Assembly: GCA_006227085.1 (NCBI GenBank)
Contig: SBFY01000085.1
Coordinates: forward strand, 1 to 6,848
DNA: 6,848 nucleotides
DNA from: Gammaproteobacteria bacterium
Lineage (GTDB): Bacteria > Pseudomonadota > Gammaproteobacteria > Pseudomonadales > M0112
Direction of reading: 5' to 3'
Below, piece by piece: positions 1 through 5,529 of this stretch; the stretch's first letter is position 1; each line of letters opens with the position of its first letter. The position numbers were made by a program, and so were the translations under genes. The notes beneath the pieces are model-generated. The model was given only the letters and a program-made list of their open reading frames with translations, searched no databases and was not told the origin of the DNA.

Positions 1-1746
1 CCGGAAGTGAAGCTCGGGATTTGCCCCGGTTTCGGTGGCACGGTGCGCTTGCCGCGTGTGATCGGTATCGATAATGCCGTCGAGTGGGTGTGCACCGGTC
101 GCAGCTGGAAACCGGAACAAGCGCTGAAAGCGGGCGTGGCCGATGCGGTGGTGCCACGTGATGCCCTGATCGCAGCCGCCACGCGCATCCTGCAGCAGGC
201 GATTGCTGGTCAACTCGATCATGCGCAACGCCGTCGCGCCAAAACCTCGCCGGTATTGCTCAACGATGTCGAACGCATGATGGCGTTTACCACCGGTAAG
301 GCGGTGGTCGCTGCCGGTGCTGGCCCGCATTTCCCGGCACCGATGATGGCGGCGAAGTCGATGGAAAAGAGCACGCCGCTGGATCGTGAGGGCGCACTGA
401 AAGTGGAAGCCTCCACGTTTGCGCGGCTGGCCAAAACGCCGGAAGCGGAATCGTTGGTGGGTTTATTCCTCAATGAACAGGATTTGCAGCGCCGCCAGCG
501 CAAGCTCGGTGCTGAACCACAGGCTATTGCGCATGCCGGTGTGCTGGGCGCTGGCATCATGGGCGGCGGTATTGCCTACCAGTCAGCGGTAAAGGGTGTG
601 CCGGTGTTGATGAAAGACATCCAGTCCGCCTCGCTCGATAAAGGCATGGCCGAAGCCGCTGGTCTGTTATCGAAACAGGTCGAGCGCGGCAAATTATCCG
701 CAGCTGATATGGGCAAGACCTTGTCGGCCATCCGCCCGACACTCGACTACCAGGGTTTTGGGCAACTCGACATGATTGTTGAAGCGGTGGTGGAGAACCC
801 GAAAATCAAGCAGGCCGTGCTGGCCGAATGCGAAGCGCAATTGCCCGAGCATGCGATCCTGGCCTCGAACACCTCCACGATTGCGATCACCCATCTGGCA
901 GCTGCCTTGAAGCGCCCGCAGAATTTCTGCGGCATGCATTTCTTCAATCCGGTGCACCGGATGCCGCTGGTGGAAGTGATTCGTGGCCAGCAAAGCTCGA
1001 ATGCGGCGATTGCGACCACGGTCGCATATGCGCGCACGATGGGCAAAACGCCAATCGTAGTGGGCGATTGCCCCGGTTTTTATGTGAACCGCGTGTTGTT
1101 CCCGTACCTGGCCGGTTTCAGCCTGCTGGTGCGTGATGGCGTGCCGTTCCGGCGCATCGACAAAGTGATGGAAAAGTTTGGCTGGCCGATGGGGCCGGCG
1201 TATTTATTGGATGTGGTCGGTATCGATACGGCACACCATGCGGCGGAGGTCATGGCAACAGGTTTCCCTGATCGCATGGCCAAAGACGAACGCGTGGCGA
1301 TGGATTGCCTGTTTGAGGCCAAGCGTTATGGCCAGAAAAACGGTGCCGGCTTCTATCGTTATGAAGGTGCGACCGGTAAACCGGTCAAGCAGGATGACCC
1401 GGAGGTGGATGCGTTGATTGCACCAGTGATCACCGGTTCGCTGGAGCTGGATGACCAGGCGATTATTGATCGCGTGATGCTGCCACTGTGCATGGAAGCT
1501 GCGCGTTGCCTGGAAGAGGGGATTATCGAGACAGCGGGCGATGGTGACCTGGGCTTGGCGATGGGCATTGGCTTCCCGTTATTCCGTGGTGGCATCTTCC
1601 GTTACATGGATCAGCAAGGGCTGGATGTGATTTGCCAGAAAGGTGAAGCACTGGCTGCTTTGGGTGCCTTGTACGCACCCACCTCGCGGATGCAGGAGCT
1701 GGCCAAAGCCGGCAAGGGCTGGTACACACAGGAGGTGCGCTCATGA
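1..1746 (+). CDS. fadB: Fatty-acid oxidation complex alpha subunit FadB (5' end missing)
   Basis: Multifunctional beta-oxidation protein: enoyl-CoA hydratase, (S)-3-hydroxyacyl-CoA dehydrogenase and, in the family, isomerase/epimerase; a cytosolic partner of FadA. Reading is open from base 1, so the GTG at base 7 is an internal codon and not the start. The 581 visible residues begin at the end of the hydratase domain. Glu2 (PEVKLG, then PGFGG) aligns with E. coli catalytic Glu139, so about 137 residues lie outside the window, and a full length near 718 compares with 729 in E. coli. The dehydrogenase domain shows the NAD-binding GAGIMGGG at residues 183-190 with Asp206 ending the second strand. 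The catalytic pair is His313 (MHFFNPVH) and Glu325, equivalent to E. coli His450/Glu462, with Asn290 (SNTST) and Asn363 (FYVNR). The repeated C-terminal dehydrogenase domain follows. The stop overlaps the fadA start by ATGA. Paralogues such as FadJ exist, but this close match and the fadA neighbour favour FadB. Confidence 0.97.
   Translation, partial: PEVKLGICPGFGGTVRLPRVIGIDNAVEWVCTGRSWKPEQALKAGVADAVVPRDALIAAATRILQQAIAGQLDHAQRRRAKTSPVLLNDVERMMAFTTGKAVVAAGAGPHFPAPMMAAKSMEKSTPLDREGALKVEASTFARLAKTPEAESLVGLFLNEQDLQRRQRKLGAEPQAIAHAGVLGAGIMGGGIAYQSAVKGVPVLMKDIQSASLDKGMAEAAGLLSKQVERGKLSAADMGKTLSAIRPTLDYQGFGQLDMIVEAVVENPKIKQAVLAECEAQLPEHAILASNTSTIAITHLAAALKRPQNFCGMHFFNPVHRMPLVEVIRGQQSSNAAIATTVAYARTMGKTPIVVGDCPGFYVNRVLFPYLAGFSLLVRDGVPFRRIDKVMEKFGWPMGPAYLLDVVGIDTAHHAAEVMATGFPDRMAKDERVAMDCLFEAKRYGQKNGAGFYRYEGATGKPVKQDDPEVDALIAPVITGSLELDDQAIIDRVMLPLCMEAARCLEEGIIETAGDGDLGLAMGIGFPLFRGGIFRYMDQQGLDVICQKGEALAALGALYAPTSRMQELAKAGKGWYTQEVRS
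1730..1735 (+). promoter_or_regulatory. Ribosome binding site of fadA
   Basis: AGGAGG is a perfect Shine-Dalgarno core lying inside the last codons of fadB, 7 bases before the fadA ATG at 1743. It fixes the fadA start and means fadA can be initiated independently as well as by coupling to fadB termination, as expected for subunits made in equal amounts. Confidence 0.85.
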
Positions 1747-2924
1747 GTCGTTCCTTGCAGGATGTGGTGATCGTGGATGCAGCGCGCACAGCGATGTCGC
1801 GCTCGAAGAACGGCCAGTTCCGCCATGTGCGTGCTGAAAACCTGTCGGCGGCCTTGGTCAGCGGCTTGCTGGCGCGTCATCCGCAGCTCGATCCCGCCGC
1901 GATTGATGACGTGATCTGGGGTTGTGTGAACCAGACCCGTGAGCAGGGCTGGAACATTGGCCGCATGATGAGCCTGTTGACGCCAATCCCGCACAGTGTG
2001 CCGGCGCAGACGATCAACCGCCTGTGCGGTTCATCGATGTCAGCCTTGCACATTGCCGCGCAATCGATTGTCAGTGGCTACGGTGATGTGTTTGTGGTTG
2101 GCGGTGTGGAGCACATGGGCCATTTGCCGATGACCGATGGCGTGGACCCTAACCCTGCCATGAGCCTGCATGTCGCCAAAGCTGCCGGCATGATGGGATT
2201 GACCGCAGAAGCCCTGGCAATGCTCTACGGGATTTCACGCACGGAACAGGATGCGTTTTCCGTGGCATCGCATCGCAAGGCCGATGCCGCACAGAAGGCC
2301 GGTATCCTGTCGCACGAAATTATTCCGGTGAATGGTCATGGTGCTGATGGTGTATTGGTATCGGTGGCTGCCGATGACACCATTCGTGCCGACAGCACGG
2401 TAGAAACGCTTGCCCAGTTGAAGCCGGCATTTGATCCGAAAAACGGCACCGTGACGGCGGGCAATTCCTCGCAAGTGACCGATGGTGCCTCAGTGTTATT
2501 GGTGATGCATGCGGATAAGGCCAAGGCCCTGGGCATGAAACCGTTGGCACGCATTCGCGGTATGGCAGTGACGGGTGTGGACCCCTCCATCATGGGCATT
2601 GGTCCGGTGTCAGCCAGCAAGCTGGCTTTGCAGCGCGCGGGTCTTTCATTGGCCGATATGCAATGCATTGAATTGAACGAAGCGTTTGCCGCCCAGTCGA
2701 TTGCGGTATTGCGCGAACTGAAACTGGAAGATCGTGTCGATGATCTGGTGAACCCGTTCGGTGGTGCGATTGCGTTGGGTCACCCATTGGGCTGCTCCGG
2801 CTCGCGTATTGTGGGCACCTTGTTGAATGGCTTGCGAGAAAAGGATGCAACCTTGGGCTTGGCCACCATGTGTATTGGTATGGGGCAGGGTATTGCGACA
2901 GTGATTGAACGGGTGGATGGTTGA
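1743..2924 (+). CDS. fadA: 3-ketoacyl-CoA thiolase FadA
   Basis: Acetyl-CoA C-acyltransferase, the beta subunit of the fatty-acid oxidation complex. It cleaves 3-ketoacyl-CoA with CoA to release acetyl-CoA and a shortened acyl-CoA. The protein has 393 residues against 387 in E. coli FadA. The nucleophile is Cys95 in the NRLCGSSM motif. The second half carries NEAF at residues 312-315, His347 in GGAIALGHPLGCSG, and Cys377 in CIGMGQG, which together complete the thiolase active site. The run AKAAGMMGLTAE in the lid region also matches FadA. The start ATG is fixed by the AGGAGG seven bases upstream and the ATGA overlap with fadB. The stop TGA shares its last base with the ATG of the next gene, so translation probably continues directly into fieF. 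Biosynthetic thiolases (PhaA/AtoB type) share the catalytic residues, but the fadB neighbour and overall similarity make FadA secure. Confidence 0.97.
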   Translation: MSRSLQDVVIVDAARTAMSRSKNGQFRHVRAENLSAALVSGLLARHPQLDPAAIDDVIWGCVNQTREQGWNIGRMMSLLTPIPHSVPAQTINRLCGSSMSALHIAAQSIVSGYGDVFVVGGVEHMGHLPMTDGVDPNPAMSLHVAKAAGMMGLTAEALAMLYGISRTEQDAFSVASHRKADAAQKAGILSHEIIPVNGHGADGVLVSVAADDTIRADSTVETLAQLKPAFDPKNGTVTAGNSSQVTDGASVLLVMHADKAKALGMKPLARIRGMAVTGVDPSIMGIGPVSASKLALQRAGLSLADMQCIELNEAFAAQSIAVLRELKLEDRVDDLVNPFGGAIALGHPLGCSGSRIVGTLLNGLREKDATLGLATMCIGMGQGIATVIERVDG

Positions 2925-3850
2925 TGTCAAAACCCCTGGATGCAAAGGCGCGCGAGCGTTTACTGAAACTGGCCACACAGGCGTCGGTCGCCACGGCATT
3001 GGTATTGATTGTCGCCAAGGCGGGCGTCTGGTTTTTCAGCGGCTCGGCCAGCTTGCTCGGCTCGCTGGTGGATTCCCTGATGGATTCGCTGGCATCAATC
3101 GTAAACCTTTTTGCCGTGCGTTATGCGTTGCAGCCGCCGGATGAAGAGCACCGTTTCGGTCACGGCAAGGCCGAACCATTGGCGGCGGTGATGCAATCAG
3201 CATTTATCCTCGGTTCAGCAGTGTTCCTGTTGTTGTATTGCGTGGAGCGCTTGATCAATGACCCGATGGCACCGGTGCCGCATGCCGAGGCCGGTGTGGG
3301 TGTCATGGTGTTTGCGATTATCGCCACGCTGTGTCTGGTGTTGTTCCAGAAATACGTGGTTGCGCGCACTCACTCGACAGCGATCAGTGCGGATGCCTTG
3401 CACTATCGCGGTGATGTGCTGATGAATGCCAGCGTGCTGGTGGCTTTGGTGTTGTCGTCACGCGGCATGCCATGGCTGGATGCAGCGCTCGGTGTTGCGA
3501 TCGCATTTTATATTGCCTGGGGTGCTATCCAGATCGGTTATGAGGCGCTGCAATCCTTGCTGGACCGTGAATTGCCGGAAGACGTAAAGGCAAAAGTGGT
3601 GGAATTGGCGATGGCGCATCCCGGTGTGTTGGGAATCCATAATATGCGCACGCGACAGTCGGGCGGCTTGTACATCATCCAGTTGCATGTGGAGATGGAG
3701 GACAACACTCCATTGATCAAGGCGCATGCGATTGCGGACAGCGTCGAGAATCGTATCCGTCGCGCTTTCCCGCATTCGGATGTGATGATTCACCAGGACC
3801 CACACAGCATTGCCCCGCTGGAACACCCGGAAGAGTTTGCCGCACGATGA
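2924..3850 (+). CDS. fieF: Cation diffusion facilitator, FieF/YiiP-type Zn2+/Fe2+ exporter
   Basis: Inner-membrane dimeric antiporter that exports divalent metal (zinc, iron, in some relatives cadmium) in exchange for protons. The protein has 308 residues against 300 in E. coli FieF. Six membrane segments can be seen at about 18-38, 43-66, 84-107, 122-143, 160-178 and 183-206, followed by a cytoplasmic domain to about 292. All YiiP zinc sites are present: transport site A is Asp50, Asp54, His160, Asp164; site B is Asp73, His76, His80 (EHRFGHGKAE); cytoplasmic site C is His239, His255, His268, His290 and Asp292 (MIHQDP). The family run MRTRQSG at 241-247 is also intact. I chose the ATG at 2924 over the in-frame TTG at 2921 because it gives the usual stop-start overlap with fadA. 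The ribosome binding site is poor, suggesting coupling to fadA translation. Which metal is the physiological one cannot be read from the sequence. The position behind fadBA is unexpected functionally. Confidence 0.93.
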   Translation: MSKPLDAKARERLLKLATQASVATALVLIVAKAGVWFFSGSASLLGSLVDSLMDSLASIVNLFAVRYALQPPDEEHRFGHGKAEPLAAVMQSAFILGSAVFLLLYCVERLINDPMAPVPHAEAGVGVMVFAIIATLCLVLFQKYVVARTHSTAISADALHYRGDVLMNASVLVALVLSSRGMPWLDAALGVAIAFYIAWGAIQIGYEALQSLLDRELPEDVKAKVVELAMAHPGVLGIHNMRTRQSGGLYIIQLHVEMEDNTPLIKAHAIADSVENRIRRAFPHSDVMIHQDPHSIAPLEHPEEFAAR

Positions 3851-5214
3851 GCGCATCCGTCGTCCTGGTCGGTGATTTGCCGGACATTCCCCCGGAACGC
3901 AGTTTTACCGCCTGCCGTGAGCGGGTGGATGCTTTTGCTATCGCCATTCCGTTTGTCGCCAGCCTGCCATGGGCAGCGGACGGTGAAGCCTTGCTGGCAC
4001 TGTTCCGTTGTCCGCAGGCTAGCGGTTGGGACAGTGTCAGCATCCTTCCGGATACCAGCGATGCCCGCGCGGCCTTGGCAGCGTTGCCGGATGACCAGGC
4101 CCTTTGCCAATGGTTGGCGCAACAGGGCATCGGCTGGGTGCCGTCGGCAGCGCCATTGGCATTGAAACCGGTCCACATTCCCAAGCCGTGGGGAGAGGAA
4201 ATCTGGTTTACCGGCATTGAGCAGCGCGGTATCTCGCAGGTGGTGCCAGTGTCCGGGCGGCCCGTGCCCTTGCATTGGTGGCTGGCTGCCTTGCCGGAAT
4301 ACTTGCTGGGGCCGGATAGTGGTCGCCCGCCCGTGTTGCTGAAAATCCTGTCGCCATTACCGGACGAGGGTTTTGGTGACCTGTACCTGGAATTGCATGA
4401 GGAAAAGCGCGAGGTCTACATCATCACCGGTGTCGACGAAACGGCATGGCCGGATGGGCGGGGTGCGATCCGTTTCGGTGTGAACCCGCAAACGTTGGCC
4501 GGCTATCCGTCGGAAGCGGCATTCCGTGAGGCGTTTGTGGCGGCGGCGCAGGCGTATGAGTCGCATCGCCGGGAAGTTGATGCCTGGCTGGACCAGCGTC
4601 GTGCCGAAGCCGGCTTGCCTGCCAGTGAGCCAGCAGATCCGGCCTGGTTGCGGGCACAGCTGGCCAGCCAACCGGACGGCTGGCAGCAGCGGGAAGAGGC
4701 CCTGCGGCAAGCCCTGGAGCACTTTACCCGCCTGAAACCGCTGCAGGTGGGGGATGTGGTGCAAGTGCCGTTGCGGGTGCCTCACTCCCTGCAGCACGGG
4801 GTCAGGGCGGTGGAGTTCCAGACCCCGGTTTATGAGCGCAAGATCCTCGCTTTTGGCCAGAAGGTGCTGACCCAGTCGCATTGGGATAGCGCCGAAGGAG
4901 CCGCATTGATGGTGCTGGATGCCTCCACGGATCCGGTGTTGCCCGTGCTGGAGCAGGCCCGCGGCCTGCAGGTCGAGCAGGTGGCCGCGTTTGAGGATTT
5001 CGAAGTCCAGCGGGTGGCCCTGCATGCCGGGCGGGTCAAGGCTGGCGATGCCGGCTGCTACCGTTTGTTGATGGGCTTGTCCGGCCATGTGGCCGCAGGA
5101 AGCCTGCGTTTGGGCCCGGAACAGGCCTGGTTCTGGCCGGCGACACTGCCATTGTGGCTGGAAGTGCCGGAAGGCGTTGAAAATACGGTGTTTCTGGAAG
5201 CATTTCCGGCCTGA
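3847..5214 (+). CDS. Diverged type I phosphomannose isomerase-like cupin protein, function unknown
   Basis: A 455-residue soluble protein that I assign to the type I phosphomannose isomerase (ManA) fold by motif order, not by close similarity. From residue 113, KPWGEEIW corresponds to the ManA start (NYAWGS). LLKILSP at 164-170 matches FKVL. LELHEEK at 181-187 sits where ManA has IQVHPNK, and REV at 188-190 where it has PEL. A charged helical insert spans about 222-292. GDVVQVPLRVPHSLQHG at 302-318 matches the strand carrying the last metal His, and a second cupin-like half covers about 381-453. Candidate metal ligands are therefore Glu182, His184, Glu189 and His313, versus Gln97, His99, Glu134 and His255 in E. 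coli. Oddities are Glu for Gln, only 5 residues between His184 and Glu189 (35 in ManA), and about 110 extra N-terminal residues I do not recognise. The start overlaps the fieF stop by ATGA, with a weak GGAAGAG at 3829-3835. Isomerase activity on mannose 6-phosphate is unproven; another sugar-phosphate or a non-catalytic role is possible. Confidence 0.75.
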   Translation: MSASVVLVGDLPDIPPERSFTACRERVDAFAIAIPFVASLPWAADGEALLALFRCPQASGWDSVSILPDTSDARAALAALPDDQALCQWLAQQGIGWVPSAAPLALKPVHIPKPWGEEIWFTGIEQRGISQVVPVSGRPVPLHWWLAALPEYLLGPDSGRPPVLLKILSPLPDEGFGDLYLELHEEKREVYIITGVDETAWPDGRGAIRFGVNPQTLAGYPSEAAFREAFVAAAQAYESHRREVDAWLDQRRAEAGLPASEPADPAWLRAQLASQPDGWQQREEALRQALEHFTRLKPLQVGDVVQVPLRVPHSLQHGVRAVEFQTPVYERKILAFGQKVLTQSHWDSAEGAALMVLDASTDPVLPVLEQARGLQVEQVAAFEDFEVQRVALHAGRVKAGDAGCYRLLMGLSGHVAAGSLRLGPEQAWFWPATLPLWLEVPEGVENTVFLEAFPA

Positions 5215-5218
5215 TTTG

Positions 5219-5247
5219 TTGAAGCAACAGGGGCCTTGTGGCAGAAT
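5219..5247 (+). promoter_or_regulatory. Candidate sigma-70 promoter for tRNA-Leu (and perhaps tig)
   Basis: TTGAAG at 5219-5224 (4 of 6 to TTGACA) and CAGAAT at 5242-5247 (4 of 6 to TATAAT) are separated by exactly 17 bases. The -10 is followed at once by GCCGCGG, a GC-rich discriminator of the kind found at stringently controlled stable-RNA promoters. Transcription would start near 5255-5257, leaving a leader of about 95 bases to be processed off the tRNA. The call rests on box matches and position only. A promoter nearer the tRNA was looked for and no better pair was seen. Confidence 0.42.
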
Positions 5248-5248
5248 G

Positions 5249-5284
5249 CCGCGGCCATAAACTCCGGTAATCCAGCGGTTTTTT
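5249..5284 (+). terminator. Weak candidate terminator after the four-gene operon
   Basis: CCGC plus GG at 5249-5254 can pair with CC and GCGG at 5272-5278 across one bulged A, with a 17-base loop, and the stem is followed directly by six T (5279-5284). The long loop and bulge make it a poor intrinsic terminator. It also competes with the proposed promoter, whose start point would fall inside this stem. No better terminator is visible between the stop at 5214 and the tRNA. Confidence 0.22.
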
Positions 5285-5293
5285 GTGTGTTTT

Positions 5294-5315
5294 CCCGCAG
5301 CATGACAGCGGCGGG
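5294..5315 (+). other. Imperfect stem-loop upstream of tRNA-Leu
   Basis: CCCGCAGC (5294-5301) pairs with GCGGCGGG (5308-5315) at seven of eight positions, with one A-G mismatch and the loop ATGACA. It is preceded by a T-rich stretch and followed by no T run, so it is not a plus-strand terminator. The minus-strand version would also be followed by A rather than T. It would lie in the tRNA leader if transcription starts near 5256. Its role is unknown; RNA processing or simple chance are both possible. Confidence 0.4.
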
Positions 5316-5351
5316 AATGGAGTCGTTGCCGGCTCCTGCTTGGGCGGTCAC

Positions 5352-5436
5352 GCGAAAGTGGCGGAACTGGTAGACGCGCTGGATTTAGGTTCCAGTGGGG
5401 TAACCCGTGAGAGTTCGAGTCTCTCCTTTCGCACCA
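5352..5436 (+). tRNA. tRNA-Leu (anticodon UAG)
   Basis: An 85-base class II tRNA with CCA encoded at 5434-5436. The acceptor stem GCGAAAG (5352-5358) pairs perfectly with CTTTCGC (5426-5432), and the discriminator is A5433, as required by leucyl-tRNA synthetase. The anticodon stem CTGGA/TCCAG (5379-5383, 5391-5395) encloses the loop TTTAGGT, giving anticodon UAG at 5386-5388 with G37 next to it. It reads CUA and, by wobble, other CUN leucine codons. A long variable arm with a GGG/CCC stem (about 5396-5408) is typical of tRNA-Leu. The T arm GAGAG/CTCTC holds TTCGAGT (5414-5420). It precedes tig on the same strand with a 93-base gap, so the two may share a primary transcript. Confidence 0.98.
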
Positions 5437-5485
5437 CGCACGGCCACGGCGCCCGCTGGAACAGGCACCGGATGAATGATTTGAC

Positions 5486-5501
5486 GGGCAGTTGGCTGCC
5501 C
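5486..5501 (+). other. Perfect 6-bp stem-loop between tRNA-Leu and tig
   Basis: GGGCAG (5486-5491) and CTGCCC (5496-5501) form a perfect GC-rich stem with a TTGG loop, 28 bases before the tig ATG. There is no T tract after it, so it is not a standard intrinsic terminator. It overlaps a TTGACG (5481-5486) that resembles a -35 box, but the only -10-like match, CATGAT at 5502-5507, is just 15 bases away. The rest of the 5437-5529 spacer shows nothing I can assign. Confidence 0.5.
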
Positions 5502-5517
5502 CATGATGCACCCCAAT

Positions 5518-5522
5518 GAGGT
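5518..5522 (+). promoter_or_regulatory. Ribosome binding site of tig
   Basis: GAGGT lies 7 bases before the ATG at 5530. It supports this start, as does the family N-terminus MQVSVE, which begins exactly there. Confidence 0.8.
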
Positions 5523-5529
5523 AGATACC

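Noticed and set aside
7..9. GTG as the start of the first gene
   Set aside because: The reading frame and the FadB homology continue upstream to base 1, including the catalytic Glu at bases 4-6, so the gene begins outside the window.
2921..2923. TTG as the start of fieF
   Set aside because: The ATG three bases later is the stronger start codon and gives the compact TGATG junction. The FieF family has no need for the additional residue.
5217..5229. TGTTG-AAG-CAACA hairpin just after the stop of the isomerase-like gene
   Set aside because: Five A/T-rich pairs with a three-base loop and no T run are too weak for a terminator, and the bases overlap the better-supported -35 box.
5481..5507. TTGACG...CATGAT as a tig promoter
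   Set aside because: The -35 is good, but the -10 matches only four of six and the 15-base spacer is too short. I keep it only as an alternative in the findings.
4357..5511. 384-residue open frame on the minus strand
   Set aside because: It lies antisense to the isomerase-like gene, the intergenic gap and the tRNA. Part of it (RDSNSHGLPHWNLNPARL) is simply the reverse-strand reading of tRNA-Leu, a familiar spurious translation.
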